Notes under the pieces: model-generated | Seen by the model: the letters and a program-made list of their open reading frames with translations, nothing else | What the model was told of the DNA's origin: nothing | The model's database searches: none | Shown here: positions 51,032-60,904 of the stretch, one piece after another | How the letters are laid out: every line of letters starts with the position of its first letter | How positions within the stretch are numbered: position 1 is the stretch's first letter | Source of the DNA: Methylophilaceae bacterium | GTDB taxonomy: Bacteria; Pseudomonadota; Gammaproteobacteria; Burkholderiales; Methylophilaceae | Reading direction: 5' to 3' | Length of the DNA: 64,000 bases | NCBI GenBank assembly: GCA_905339275.1 | Contig: CAJPFK010000004.1 | Location: 1 to 64,000 of the forward strand | Position numbers and translations under genes: made by a program

Positions 51032-51930
51032 TTTCTGGTGCCTGTCAGTAGAACCCAACTCTCCATGAAAACAGGTGGCTGCATATCGAACCACTCCGCG
51101 TAGATGCCGGAAACCTGATCCGCCTGCTCACGCAGAATACCGGATAGCGCTATCTTACCACCAGCCTTGCATGCTGCGGCCAGTGCCGGCGCAAGCACAG
51201 ATAAGGCGCTGGAAAGGATATTGGCAACAACCAGGTCTGCCGGCTCGTCTCGCAATTGATTGGGGGCCATGTCGCCGGGCAGGTAAAATTCGGCTTCGAC
51301 GCCATTCTGGCTTGCATTGTAATGGCTGGCGTCTATCGCCTGTGCATCGATGTCGGTCCCTATGACCCTGACGGCACCCAGTTTTTTTGCTGCAATCGCC
51401 AGAATGCCTGAACCGCATCCATAATCCAGCACTGTAATGCCGGGCGTAACGTGGTCGGCCAGCCAGGCCAGGCATAGATGGGTCGTCGGGTGGCTGCCGG
51501 TACCGAATGCGAGGCCGGGGTCGAGTATGATATTGAGTGCGCCGGGGTTGGGCGCTTCATGCCAGGTGGGCACTATCCAGAGATCATCGCGGATGCGGAT
51601 AGGGTCGAACTGGGATTGCGTCGCTCTCACCCAGTCCTGTTCGGCGATCTGTTCGGTTGAATAAGGAAGGCTTTGCAAGCCGGTTTCGTCGCCAAGCGCT
51701 GTCATCACCCCGGCAATATCCACGTCATCGTTGAACAACGCACTGACGATATTCTGTTGCCAGACGCCGGGCGGCGGATCACCCGGTTCACCGAAAATAG
51801 GCTGCTCGTCAGGCGTTTCGGCATTGGCGTCTTCGATGGTCGCCGAAAGCGCACCAAGCTCCATCAATGCATCACTGATCGATTCTGCAGTGTTGTCGCG
51901 CGCTTCTATCCTGAGTGATATCCAGGTCAT
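51022..51930 (-). CDS. prmA: Ribosomal protein L11 methyltransferase
   Basis: 302-aa SAM-dependent enzyme that trimethylates L11. The SAM loop VLDYGCGSGILAIAAKKLGA and the NPGALNIILDPGLAFGTGSHPTT stretch (two parts) are conserved, as is the catalytic-region VANILSS. Follows accC by 12 bp. Confidence 0.95.
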   Translation of the reverse strand: MTWISLRIEARDNTAESISDALMELGALSATIEDANAETPDEQPIFGEPGDPPPGVWQQNIVSALFNDDVDIAGVMTALGDETGLQSLPYSTEQIAEQDWVRATQSQFDPIRIRDDLWIVPTWHEAPNPGALNIILDPGLAFGTGSHPTTHLCLAWLADHVTPGITVLDYGCGSGILAIAAKKLGAVRVIGTDIDAQAIDASHYNASQNGVEAEFYLPGDMAPNQLRDEPADLVVANILSSALSVLAPALAAACKAGGKIALSGILREQADQVSGIYAEWFDMQPPVFMESWVLLTGTRKCV

Positions 51931-51942
51931 ATGCAGCCATGG

Positions 51943-53292
51943 CTACTTGGCGTGCAAACCAAGTTTCTGCTCCAGGTAATGGATACTGGTACCTCCCAGG
52001 TGGAAAGCGGCATCCGCGACCAGGTCCCGGTGCAGGGCAATGTTGGTTTTGATGCCTTCCACAGCCATTTCGGAAAGCGCGATACGCATTTTGGCGATGG
52101 CCTGTTCACGCGTATCGCCATAGGTAATCAGCTTGCCTATCATGGAGTCGTAATGAGGCGGCACCATGTAATTCTGGTAGGCATGGGTATCGACACGGAC
52201 GCCGGGGCCGCCAGGCATGTGGAACGTGGTAATCCGGCCCGGAGACGGTACAAAGGTATAGGGGTCCTCTGCATTGATGCGGCATTCGATCGCATGGCCC
52301 TTGAATTCGATATCGCGCTGGCGGAAGGAGAGCTTCTCACCGGCGGCGATGCGAATCTGCTGCTGCACGATATCGATGCCGGTAATCATTTCCGTCACCG
52401 GATGTTCCACCTGCACGCGTGTATTCATTTCGATGAAGTAAAACTCATCGTTTTCATACAGGAACTCGAAGGTGCCTGCACCGCGATAATTGATGCGGCG
52501 GCAGGCATCCGCACAGCGCGCGCCGATCTTGTCGCGCAGACGCGTGCTGATTCCCGGCGCAGGCGCTTCTTCCAGCACCTTCTGGTGGCGGCGTTGCATG
52601 GAGCAATCGCGCTCACCCAGGTAAACGGCATTGCCGTGCTGGTCGGACAGTATCTGGATTTCGATATGGCGCGGCTGTTCGAGGAATTTTTCCATGTAGA
52701 CCATGGGATTGCCGAAAGCGCTTTGCGCCTCGGACTTGGTCATGTTGACCGATGCCAGCAAGGCCGCTTCGGTATGCACCACGCGCATGCCGCGGCCGCC
52801 GCCGCCGCCGGCGGCCTTGATGATGACCGGGTAACCGATGCGTTTTGCTTCACGCAGAATCTGCTCAGGATCATCCGGCAAAGCACCTTCGGAACCAGGC
52901 ACGCAAGGCACGCCCGCTTTGCGCATGGCATCCTTGGCACTGACCTTGTCGCCCATCAGGCGGATGGTTTCAGCACGCGGGCCGATAAAAACGAAACCGC
53001 TCTGTTCGACCCGCTCGGCAAAATCGGCATTTTCCGAGAGAAAGCCGTAACCGGGATGAATGGCCTCTGCGTCGGTCACTTCGGCCGCACTGATCACGGC
53101 CGGGATATTCAGGTAGCTGTGCCCGGAGGGTGCCGGGCCGATGCAGACCGACTCATCGGCAAGCTGCACATATTTCGCTTCGCGGTCGGCTTCCGAATGG
53201 ACAGCCACCGTCTTGATACCAAGCTCACGGCAAGCACGCTGCACGCGCAAGGCAATCTCGCCACGATTGGCAATCAGGATCTTTTCAAACAT
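51943..53292 (-). CDS. accC: Acetyl-CoA carboxylase biotin carboxylase subunit
   Basis: 449 aa; carboxylates the biotin on AccB using bicarbonate and ATP. ATP-grasp features are intact: [16 protein letters not shown] at the N-terminus, the glycine loop [14 protein letters not shown], and [16 protein letters not shown] near the active site. First-step fatty acid synthesis, cotranscribed with accB (10 bp gap). Confidence 0.97.
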   Translation of the reverse strand: MFEKILIANRGEIALRVQRACRELGIKTVAVHSEADREAKYVQLADESVCIGPAPSGHSYLNIPAVISAAEVTDAEAIHPGYGFLSENADFAERVEQSGFVFIGPRAETIRLMGDKVSAKDAMRKAGVPCVPGSEGALPDDPEQILREAKRIGYPVIIKAAGGGGGRGMRVVHTEAALLASVNMTKSEAQSAFGNPMVYMEKFLEQPRHIEIQILSDQHGNAVYLGERDCSMQRRHQKVLEEAPAPGISTRLRDKIGARCADACRRINYRGAGTFEFLYENDEFYFIEMNTRVQVEHPVTEMITGIDIVQQQIRIAAGEKLSFRQRDIEFKGHAIECRINAEDPYTFVPSPGRITTFHMPGGPGVRVDTHAYQNYMVPPHYDSMIGKLITYGDTREQAIAKMRIALSEMAVEGIKTNIALHRDLVADAAFHLGGTSIHYLEQKLGLHAK

Positions 53293-53302
53293 TTATCAAT
53301 CC

Positions 53303-53761
53303 TTAGCCAATAATAAACAACGGTTCACCGTATTCAACAGGCTGGCCATTTTCCACCAGAATCGCCTTGATAACGCCGGCATGGTCCGCTTCGATCTCAT
53401 TCAGCAGCTTCATGGCTTCGATAATACACAGCGTATCGCCAACCGCGACCGTGGAGCCGACATCGACAAACGCCTTGGATTCCGGCGATGGTGAACGATA
53501 GAAAGTACCGACCATCGGCGACTTGACGACATGCCCTTCCATCACCGGCTCGGCCGCTTCCACGGCAGCGGCTACCGGCTGCGGAGCTGGCGCTGCAGGC
53601 GCTGACATCTGCATGTAGGGCTGATAATGCATGGTCCCATGAACCGCACCTGGCTGGTTGCGGCTAATGCGTACCTTTTCCTCGCCCTCGGTGAGTTCCA
53701 GCTCGGAGATTCCGGACTCTTCGACCAGATCGATCAGTTTTTTAAGTTTACGTAAATCCAT
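53303..53761 (-). CDS. accB: Biotin carboxyl carrier protein of acetyl-CoA carboxylase
   Basis: 152 aa. N-terminal [18 protein letters not shown], an Ala/Pro-rich flexible linker (about 60-80), and the biotinyl domain with the modified Lys in [10 protein letters not shown]. Full length. Paired with accC. Confidence 0.97.
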   Translation of the reverse strand: MDLRKLKKLIDLVEESGISELELTEGEEKVRISRNQPGAVHGTMHYQPYMQMSAPAAPAPQPVAAAVEAAEPVMEGHVVKSPMVGTFYRSPSPESKAFVDVGSTVAVGDTLCIIEAMKLLNEIEADHAGVIKAILVENGQPVEYGEPLFIIG

Positions 53762-53799
53762 TGAGATACCTCTATGACTAGTTAATCGCGCAGCAATTG

Positions 53800-54264
53800 C
53801 TACGCGGGTTGATTCGATAAAAACGAAACAGCGTAATCGAGTGCAGACATGTAGCCATGAGCGCCCAGGCCACTGATCACGCCAACGGCGATATCAGTGA
53901 AATACGAGTGATGGCGGAAAGGCTCGCGGGCATACACGTTTGAAAGATGGACTTCTATGAAGGGTGTTTTTATTGCTGACAGCGCATCGCGTAATGCTAC
54001 GGAAGTATGCGTAAACGCTGCCGGATTGATAATGACAAAATCGACGCTTTTCGTTGCCAAAGACTGCACTTTGCTGATTAACTCTGCTTCACTGTTGCTT
54101 TGAAAACATTCCAGCCCAAAACCGGCTTTCGCTGCCCGTTCAGCCAAACGCTGGTTAATGCTCTCCAACGTGTCGTTCCCATAATGATGGGGCTCACGCA
54201 ACCCCAGCATATTAAGGTTGGGGCCGTGCAGTACCAGTATGGATTTTGTGTGATTTGCAGCCAT
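53800..54264 (-). CDS. aroQ: 3-dehydroquinate dehydratase, type II
   Basis: 154 aa shikimate-pathway enzyme. [19 protein letters not shown] contains the catalytic Tyr/Asn region, [10 protein letters not shown] the Asn/Ser substrate contacts, and [17 protein letters not shown] the catalytic His. The start at 54264 (MAANHTKS) is chosen over a longer frame at 54321 lacking conserved residues. Lies upstream of accB-accC, as is common in this group. Confidence 0.95.
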   Translation of the reverse strand: MAANHTKSILVLHGPNLNMLGLREPHHYGNDTLESINQRLAERAAKAGFGLECFQSNSEAELISKVQSLATKSVDFVIINPAAFTHTSVALRDALSAIKTPFIEVHLSNVYAREPFRHHSYFTDIAVGVISGLGAHGYMSALDYAVSFLSNQPA

Positions 54265-54381
54265 ATTCAGATCAATCTTTTTGGCCAAGCATGGTAATTC
54301 ATGACCGCAAGTTTGCCGCAAATAGGGGGATGTTGTCTATAGAATTGCCGAAATTTAGCGAAATTAGGCGGTTTAACGAAC

Positions 54382-54918
54382 TTAATCCGGCCGTGACAGA
54401 AGCGGCTGCAGAGTTTGTTCCAGCAGCTGCTGATTGACGAGCCCGAAGTAGGTTTTTGCAATGCTGCCGTCCTGCCCGATAATCACAGTGTAAGGCAGCA
54501 CGTTCTTGTCATTGCCCAGGCTATGGCTGATGTTCATGGCATCGATATCCCCTGAGAACAAGGGGTAGCTTACCGGGGTTTCCATTGCGAATTCCCGGAT
54601 TTTATCCAGTTCATCCGAAGATATGCCCAATACAACCACGCCCTTTTCCCGGTATTCTTCCTGCAAATGCGATAATTCCGGCATCTCTTCCAGACACGGC
54701 GGACACCAGGTAGCCCAGAAATTCACCACGATGGTTTTACCTTTCCACTGCGCCATTGCCTGCGGCTCACCACTCAAGTCCGGGAATTCCGCTGCAAAGA
54801 AAGCATCGGTATTTATCGATTCCGGCAGCACTGGCGTAAACAAATAATGCCGGACTGCGAGGCCGGAGAGCATGATGGCAAGAATTACCAGTGCGGGAAT
54901 CAGGATCTTCTTCAGCAT
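54382..54918 (-). CDS. TlpA/ResA-like thiol-disulfide oxidoreductase
   Basis: 178 aa with an N-terminal membrane anchor (about 5-27: ILIPALVILAIMLSGLAVRH) and a periplasmic thioredoxin fold containing WATWCPPCLEE (CPPC). Likely a reductant for periplasmic cysteines, for example in cytochrome c maturation, receiving electrons from the neighbouring DsbD. Only 4 bp separate it from dsbD. Confidence 0.9.
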   Translation of the reverse strand: MLKKILIPALVILAIMLSGLAVRHYLFTPVLPESINTDAFFAAEFPDLSGEPQAMAQWKGKTIVVNFWATWCPPCLEEMPELSHLQEEYREKGVVVLGISSDELDKIREFAMETPVSYPLFSGDIDAMNISHSLGNDKNVLPYTVIIGQDGSIAKTYFGLVNQQLLEQTLQPLLSRPD

Positions 54919-54922
54919 CTCG

Positions 54923-56749
54923 CTAACTTCTCAACTGGCCAAGCGTAATCAGGAATTGCTCCGCATTCTGGAAGCCGATGACTTTCAAATGATTCAATTC
55001 CTGCCCTTCTGTATCGAAGAAGATAATGCCTGGCGGGCCGAAAAGGTCGAAACGCTTGAGTAATGCGCTGTCCTCCGCAGTATTTTTTGTCAGGTCCGCC
55101 TGCAAAAGCACGACTTCCTTTAGCGAGGCCTGCACGCGCGGATCGCTGAAAGTAAACAATTCAAGCTCCTTGCAGGCTACACACCAGTCTGCATAAAAAT
55201 CCAGCATCACGACCTTACCCGAGGATGCCTGAATTCTTGCATCCAACTCTGCAAGAGTTTTCACACGCTGGAATGGCAAATGAGTAATCTGTTCCGCACT
55301 GGCGACCGCTCGCAGGCCCGATAACGGCTGCAAAGGCGACTTGGCGCCGGACATGGCGCCGACCAGAAGCGTGATTCCCAGAATCAGCATCATGATGGCG
55401 ATGCCTTTCCAGAATTTCAGCCATTTGTGCGCACCTACCGGCAAGGCATCAAGCGCGTGCATATAGATAGCAGGCACAATCAGCAAGGCTGCCCAGAGGA
55501 TCAGTTGCACAGCGACGGGAATCAAGGGCGAGATGAGCCAGACAGCCATCGCCAGCATGACGACGCCAAAGAAATTGCGCACAGCGGTCATCCACGCACC
55601 GGTTTTCGGCAACAAGGACCCGGCGGATGCCCCGAGCAGCAACAGCGGCACGCCCATGCCCATCGACAGGGCAAACAGGGCCACGCCGCCAAGGAAAACA
55701 TCATGCGTCTGGCTGATGTAGAGCAAGGCGGCGGCCAGCGGCGCGGCCACACACGGGCTGAGGATCAGGGCCGAGAGCGCGCCCATGAGGAACACGCCGA
55801 GGAAATGCCCTCCCTTGATGCGATTGGTCAGATTGGCAATACGGCTCTCGAGCGCACTGGGTAACTGCAACTCGTAAAACCCGAACATGGACAAGGCCAG
55901 CAATACAAATAACAAGGCACCGAAACCCAGTGCCCAGACGTTTTGCAGGGCCGCGTTCAACATCTGGCCGGAAAGCCCGGCAGCAATACCCATCAGCGTA
56001 TAGGTCAGCGCCATGCCCAAGGTATAGGCAAGCGACAGATTGAAAGTATGCAGGCGGCTGAATTTTTTACCGCCGACGATAATGCTGGAAAGTATGGGAA
56101 TCATCGGCAATACGCACGGCGTCAGCGAAAGCAATAAGCCGAAGCCGAAAAAGCCCGCGACAATCAGCCACAATTTGCCGTCTTTCAGCAAAGTTGCAAT
56201 CTTGTCATTGCCCGCAGATGCAGTAGCTGGCGCGGCAGCCGTATCAACACTGGCAGCATTCCCGGCGACATTTACCGTAAAAGTCTTACGTATGGGCGCA
56301 TAGCAGAGGCCGCTGGCGCTGCAACCCTGATAGGTGACCTGCATGCTGAGGGGAAAACGGCTGCCTTCATCCAAATGAATCAGTGCAGCCACATGCTCGT
56401 AATAGACTTCGGTCTCGCCAAAAGTCGGGTCCTGCTTGGGTTCGCCTTCGGGCAGTTCGACTTTGGCAATTCCCGCACTGCCGGCATCGGCGGCAAGAAT
56501 CTCGAAGTCGAAGCGATCCTTATATAAGTAGTGTCCCGGCGCAATGCTGAAATCCGCACGCAGTGTCTGGTCATTCTCGGCGGCAAGACTTGCCTTGAAT
56601 GCCACATCCGGCGCCAGCACTTCATCTCCGGCACTGTTATCGAAAAATGCACTGATTCCCGTGCTGACCAGATTGCTGCCTGCTGCATGGCTCAAGCCAG
56701 GAATCAGTGCAATACAGAGAACCACGAGACGAAGTAGCTGACTAAACAT
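54923..56749 (-). CDS. dsbD: Thiol:disulfide interchange protein DsbD
   Basis: 608 aa. Signal peptide, N-terminal periplasmic domain with the cysteine pair in GCSASGLC, a central membrane core with TPCVLPMIP and LSPCVAAP (the two buried cysteines), and a C-terminal thioredoxin domain with DWCVACKE. Moves electrons from cytoplasmic thioredoxin to the periplasm. The start at 56749 is taken because the 56791 start would overlap cutA. Coupled to a TlpA-like acceptor gene. Confidence 0.95.
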   Translation of the reverse strand: MFSQLLRLVVLCIALIPGLSHAAGSNLVSTGISAFFDNSAGDEVLAPDVAFKASLAAENDQTLRADFSIAPGHYLYKDRFDFEILAADAGSAGIAKVELPEGEPKQDPTFGETEVYYEHVAALIHLDEGSRFPLSMQVTYQGCSASGLCYAPIRKTFTVNVAGNAASVDTAAAPATASAGNDKIATLLKDGKLWLIVAGFFGFGLLLSLTPCVLPMIPILSSIIVGGKKFSRLHTFNLSLAYTLGMALTYTLMGIAAGLSGQMLNAALQNVWALGFGALLFVLLALSMFGFYELQLPSALESRIANLTNRIKGGHFLGVFLMGALSALILSPCVAAPLAAALLYISQTHDVFLGGVALFALSMGMGVPLLLLGASAGSLLPKTGAWMTAVRNFFGVVMLAMAVWLISPLIPVAVQLILWAALLIVPAIYMHALDALPVGAHKWLKFWKGIAIMMLILGITLLVGAMSGAKSPLQPLSGLRAVASAEQITHLPFQRVKTLAELDARIQASSGKVVMLDFYADWCVACKELELFTFSDPRVQASLKEVVLLQADLTKNTAEDSALLKRFDLFGPPGIIFFDTEGQELNHLKVIGFQNAEQFLITLGQLRS

Positions 56750-56763
56750 GGCAAAGGGGAGTT

Positions 56764-57096
56764 TCAATCTCGGGTTTCCTGATGTATCCATTGAATATAG
56801 GCGTCTTCGCCACCATCAATATGGACATAGACGATTTCCGGAAGTTCGTAGGGGTGCAATTGGCGAATCGCCTCCTCAATTGCAGGATAACGTTCAAGTG
56901 TGGTTTTGATCTGCATGGGGGTTTCAGTCGTACTTTCGATTTTACCCTGCCAGTGATAGATTGAAGTACAGCCCGGCATGATATTGATGCAGGCAGCCAG
57001 CTTCCGGTTGAGCAGATGGCCTGCAAGACGCTCTGCACTGGCAATATCCGGCAGGTTGGTCATGACTACAATAGCCGCTGTTGATCTGGTTGTCAT
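56764..57096 (-). CDS. cutA: Divalent cation tolerance protein CutA
   Basis: 110 aa, trimeric CutA1 fold. Contains VMTNLPDIASAERLAGHLL at the start, AACINIMPGCTSIYHWQGKI in the core and YELPEIVYVHIDGG near the end. Linked to copper tolerance in E. coli. Frequently adjacent to dsbD in proteobacteria, as here. Confidence 0.95.
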   Translation of the reverse strand: MTTRSTAAIVVMTNLPDIASAERLAGHLLNRKLAACINIMPGCTSIYHWQGKIESTTETPMQIKTTLERYPAIEEAIRQLHPYELPEIVYVHIDGGEDAYIQWIHQETRD

Positions 57097-57114
57097 TATT
57101 TAAGGTGAATGTTG

Positions 57115-57522
57115 ATGCACGTGCTTTTATTCCTGTTGATTTTACTCGCTTTCCCCGTATTGGAGATATGGTTGTTGATTGAGCTGGCGAGCCGGTACGG
57201 CTGGCCTTTGCTCGGTTACCTGGTCCTCATGGCGATACTCGGCTGGAGGCTGATCCAGGATGAGAAGCTGCTCATTGTCGGCCGGGTCACGCAAAACATG
57301 CTGAATGGCGGCACGCCTGCCAAGGTGTTATTCGGCAGCGCCAAGAACCTGATTGCCGGCATATTGCTGATCATTCCGGGCGTCATTACCGATGCCATCG
57401 CCGCCATCCTGCTGCTGATCCCGTCTCAACCACCGATCGCTTCCTCCGGCAGCACACAATCAACCGGCCGCCGGGCAGCCAATGATGATGTAATCGAAGG
57501 CGAATTCAGGCGCGAAGACTGA
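57115..57522 (+). CDS. fxsA: FxsA-family membrane protein
   Basis: 135 aa with three or four hydrophobic helices and the FxsA signature FPVLEIWLLIELASRYGW...GWRLIQDE near the N-terminus. E. coli FxsA relieves F-plasmid exclusion of phage T7. The ATG at 57115 fits the AAGGTGA site (7-nt spacing) better than an ATG at 57109. Divergent from cutA. Confidence 0.85.
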   Translation: MHVLLFLLILLAFPVLEIWLLIELASRYGWPLLGYLVLMAILGWRLIQDEKLLIVGRVTQNMLNGGTPAKVLFGSAKNLIAGILLIIPGVITDAIAAILLLIPSQPPIASSGSTQSTGRRAANDDVIEGEFRRED

Positions 57523-57579
57523 TACCCTGTGGTACACTTTGCAGCTTTTTAAGCCTTTGTTCGATCTAGGAATTTCAGC

Positions 57580-58611
57580 ATGTCTTTCCAAGTAACCATC
57601 CAACCCAGCGGCCACACTTTCAGCGTTGCCCCAGACGAAACCGTGCTCAGCGCAGCGATTGCCGCGGGTTTCAACCTGCCTTACGGCTGCCGGAACGGTG
57701 CTTGCGGTGCCTGCAAGGGCAAGATTGTAGAAGGCAAGGTCGATTACGGCGATCATCAGGATGCGACCCTGACTGAAATCGAGAAGCAGGCCGGACAAGT
57801 ACTTTTCTGCTGCGCCAAACCGCTGACGGACCTTGCGATCGAATGCCGGGAAGTGATCGGCAACGATGGCATACGCCCGCGCATCCTGCCTGCACGCGTG
57901 CAGAAGATGGAGAAACTCTCCCACGATGTCATGGCAATGTACCTGAAACTGCCAAGCAATGAACGCATGCAGTTTGCGGCAGGGCAATATATCGAATTTT
58001 TGCTGAAGGACGGCAAGCGCCGCGCCTTCTCATTGGCCAATGCCCCGCACAACGATGAGTTTCTCGAACTGCACCTACGGCTGGTTGAAGGCGGCCAGTT
58101 CACGCAATACGTGTTCAACGAAATGCACGAAAAAGCCATTCTGCGCCTGGAAGGGCCTTTTGGCAGCTTTTACCTGCGCGAGGACACCGACAAGCCCATC
58201 ATCTTCATCGCCGGCGGAACGGGCTTTGCGCCGATCAAGGGCATCATCGAACACGCCATCCATCAGCAGCATGCACGCAAGATCGTGCTCTACTGGGGCG
58301 CCAGAACCCGCCAGGACCTCTATATGAGCGCGCTGCCTGAACAATGGCAGGCGACCTACCCGCATATCACCTATATCCCCGTGCTGTCCGAACCGTTGCC
58401 GGAAGATAACTGGCAAGGCCGGACCGGCCTGGTGCATCAGGCCGTGCTGGATGATTATGCTGATTTAAGCGGCTATCAGATCTATTGCTGCGGTGCCCCG
58501 CAAATGGTGGATACCGCCCATGTGGCGTTTCAGGAACGCGGCATGCCGGAAGATGAATTCTTTTCCGACGCGTTCACTTTCGCCAACCCGGTCCCCAAGG
58601 TAGCCGTCTGA
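57580..58611 (+). CDS. 2Fe-2S / FAD-dependent NAD(P)H reductase
   Basis: 343 aa. N-terminal plant-type ferredoxin domain with cysteines in CRNGACGAC and FCCAKPL (four ligands). Then a flavodoxin-reductase FAD domain (RAFSLANAP, the RxxS flavin motif) and an NAD-binding domain (GGTGFAPIKG, YCCGAPQMV). Resembles CDP-6-deoxy-glucoseen reductases and oxygenase reductase components. In this setting it probably supplies electrons to an unidentified enzyme; the partner is not visible. Confidence 0.85.
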   Translation: MSFQVTIQPSGHTFSVAPDETVLSAAIAAGFNLPYGCRNGACGACKGKIVEGKVDYGDHQDATLTEIEKQAGQVLFCCAKPLTDLAIECREVIGNDGIRPRILPARVQKMEKLSHDVMAMYLKLPSNERMQFAAGQYIEFLLKDGKRRAFSLANAPHNDEFLELHLRLVEGGQFTQYVFNEMHEKAILRLEGPFGSFYLREDTDKPIIFIAGGTGFAPIKGIIEHAIHQQHARKIVLYWGARTRQDLYMSALPEQWQATYPHITYIPVLSEPLPEDNWQGRTGLVHQAVLDDYADLSGYQIYCCGAPQMVDTAHVAFQERGMPEDEFFSDAFTFANPVPKVAV

Positions 58612-58622
58612 GGCTTATCAGC

Positions 58623-59801
58623 CTATTTAGAATGCGCTAGCTGTGCGCTGAAACGGTAGTGCTGGGTAGCGGCCTGAAGATCGCCACGGTTCTCCAGCAT
58701 TCTGGCCAGTGTGTAATGCGCCTGCGCACTCGGCTTCACGCTGATGCTGGCTTCCAGGTAGCTCTGCGCTTTACCCCACAGGTTCTGGCGTATACACATT
58801 TTGCCCAGGGCCAGTAACAATTTGGCATCGCCTTCCTGCACCGTCAGCCAATACTCCGCCTGTTGCAGTTGCCTGATCGGGTTCTTGCTTTCACACTCGC
58901 CGAGCAATTCCGCCAGGTCGCTGTCCCAGGTTTTCGTCAGGCTCATTTCCAGAACCTTCAAAGCCTGGTCGCCATTGCCTGCGTCGATGAAAGCCTGCGC
59001 CGCCGTTTGCGCGATACGGGTGTTGAGTTGCTCGTCCTGCGCCAGATTGTTCCAGTAGGTCTGCAGCAACAGAAGGTCTTCACTGTAGCGTTTAAGCAAC
59101 TGGATATGGGACTGTTGCCGGAGTTGCCTGATTTGCCAGGATTCGATGGCATCCTGTTTCTCGAGTTGCTGCAACACTCTCAGCACATGCTCCCAGTTAT
59201 CAAGATGCAACTGCACCTTCAACTCCAGGCGCAGGGCAGGCGCGTAATGGGGTTCGATTTTGTTCAGCTCACTCAAGGCCTGCAGGGCATGGCTATATTG
59301 CCTGTCATCCAGCAGCGATTCGGCTTGCGTCAGCAGGCGTGCAACCGAAGCTTCCGGCGCCAGCCGCTCGGCCTCGGCCAGATAGTAATCACGTTGCGAT
59401 TTTCTTTTGAGCTTGTGCGAGGCACGGGCTGCCACCAGGGCGCTCAGGCCCGCATCCTCGCCGAGTTCCAACGCGCGCGAAGCACTTTTCTCGGCTTGCG
59501 AATACTGGCCCGCGGCCAGCGCATGCAGCGCCTCGACCAAAGCTGCGCGGCCCTCCCGGAAACGCTTGGTTTCTTTATATGCCTGTACGTTGCGAGGCAA
59601 ACGGCGCGCGTAATTAATCAGGCGCAACGCCACATGGAAAAAGACAAACGTCAGGACAAAAAGTATCAACAACAGGTTGACCGATAGTTCAAGGCGATAC
59701 GGCGGACGCACGATCAGCACATAACCCTCGTTACTGCCGGCGAACAGCGACAATGCGATTGCCGCCACCAGTATCAGTAAAACCCAGAACAGCCAGCGCA
59801 T
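58623..59801 (-). CDS. hemY: HemY-like TPR protein of the haem cluster
   Basis: 392 aa. Two N-terminal membrane helices (MRWLFWVLLILVAAIALSLF and about 43-62), then tetratricopeptide-type helix pairs (ALAAGQYSQAEKSASRALEL and similar). This is the gammaproteobacterial-style HemY, a membrane TPR protein distinct from the Gram-positive oxidase of the same name. Last gene of hemC-hemD-hemX-hemY. Confidence 0.88.
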   Translation of the reverse strand: MRWLFWVLLILVAAIALSLFAGSNEGYVLIVRPPYRLELSVNLLLILFVLTFVFFHVALRLINYARRLPRNVQAYKETKRFREGRAALVEALHALAAGQYSQAEKSASRALELGEDAGLSALVAARASHKLKRKSQRDYYLAEAERLAPEASVARLLTQAESLLDDRQYSHALQALSELNKIEPHYAPALRLELKVQLHLDNWEHVLRVLQQLEKQDAIESWQIRQLRQQSHIQLLKRYSEDLLLLQTYWNNLAQDEQLNTRIAQTAAQAFIDAGNGDQALKVLEMSLTKTWDSDLAELLGECESKNPIRQLQQAEYWLTVQEGDAKLLLALGKMCIRQNLWGKAQSYLEASISVKPSAQAHYTLARMLENRGDLQAATQHYRFSAQLAHSK

Positions 59802-59806
59802 CCTGT

Positions 59807-60904
59807 TTACCTTGCGCCTGAACTTAGTGATTTTTCAGGGACTTTCCCACGCTCCAGGGTGAGTTTATACCTGCTGATCTGCGTCAGGCTGTCATTGATA
59901 TCGGGGACCTGGATCACGATGTTGTCCGATGATAGTTTCCTGATCGTGGAGAGCACGGATTTGGCACTCGCCTCCCGCATGTCAAAGTAGGCAAGCAGCC
60001 ATTTTTCCGCAGCCTGTAAATCGGCCCGGTAGGTCTCCTCGTCATGCTGCAAGAGTGCAATGCGCGCCGTCAGCAACCGCAGTTTGAGATTTTCCCGCAG
60101 GAAGTAGTTCTGTTCCGGCGCCAGCAGCGGCGGTTCGGAACGATCAATGCGTTCGAGCCGGACCATGTTCTTGATGTCCTGCCAGATCTCGCGCAACAAT
60201 TTCTGCCAGGAGTTATCGGAAGTCCAATCCGGCGCAACCGTTTTGATGGGCTCGGGATGGCGATCGCTGACCAGGGGCAGGTCATTGACGCTTTCAGCCA
60301 GATTCTCAAGCTTGACGCTCATGCCCACCACATCGACCAGCGGCAGGTTTTGCAGCCGCTGTATATCCTGCGCCAGCGATTTGCGCAGTTGTATCACCTG
60401 CGGCGTGTCAATCTGTTGCAGACGGGCATCCGCGGTCTGCAAGGCAAGCAATGCCGGTTTGATACTGCCGGCCAGTTGTAATTGCTGGCTGGCAATCGTC
60501 ATCAACTGTTCGACTTCTGCAATCAGGCGCTCTTCCCTCGTATTTGCGAGCTCATAGTAAAGCGTCTGCAAGGCTTCCTGCTGATTGCGTGATTCCGCCA
60601 GCTTTTGTTCCAGTAACGCAATCCTGGCCGAAGCCTCGACACTGCGTTCATCCGCCAGTTTTGAAACCGTCAACGTCTGTTGATTGTTCATTCCGTATTG
60701 CTCCAGGCGCAATGTAAGTACTTGCTCCAGTTGCGTGAAACGGTAACGTGTATTGAGCCATTGCCAGGCACTGAAGCAAATAACCAGGATCACCAGAATC
60801 AGCGCTGAAATCGCGATAAACGACAGCCTGTCATGGGCAGCCGGTAATGTACCGGCAGTTTCGGCATTATTTGTTTCGGTAGCAGGAATGATTTCATTCG
60901 TCAT
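59807..60904 (-). CDS. hemX: HemX-like protein
   Basis: 365 aa. Short cytoplasmic head, one transmembrane helix (about 30-50: FIAISALILVILVICFSAWQ) and a long periplasmic helical, coiled-coil region. Annotated in many genomes as a uroporphyrinogen-III C-methyltransferase because of historical fusion, but no methyltransferase motif is visible. The ATG at 60904 overlaps the hemD stop by 4 bp. Confidence 0.88.
   Translation of the reverse strand: MTNEIIPATETNNAETAGTLPAAHDRLSFIAISALILVILVICFSAWQWLNTRYRFTQLEQVLTLRLEQYGMNNQQTLTVSKLADERSVEASARIALLEQKLAESRNQQEALQTLYYELANTREERLIAEVEQLMTIASQQLQLAGSIKPALLALQTADARLQQIDTPQVIQLRKSLAQDIQRLQNLPLVDVVGMSVKLENLAESVNDLPLVSDRHPEPIKTVAPDWTSDNSWQKLLREIWQDIKNMVRLERIDRSEPPLLAPEQNYFLRENLKLRLLTARIALLQHDEETYRADLQAAEKWLLAYFDMREASAKSVLSTIRKLSSDNIVIQVPDINDSLTQISRYKLTLERGKVPEKSLSSGAR

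Noticed and set aside
51931-53313. 460-codon plus-strand ORF opposite accC
   Set aside because: Antisense shadow of accC.
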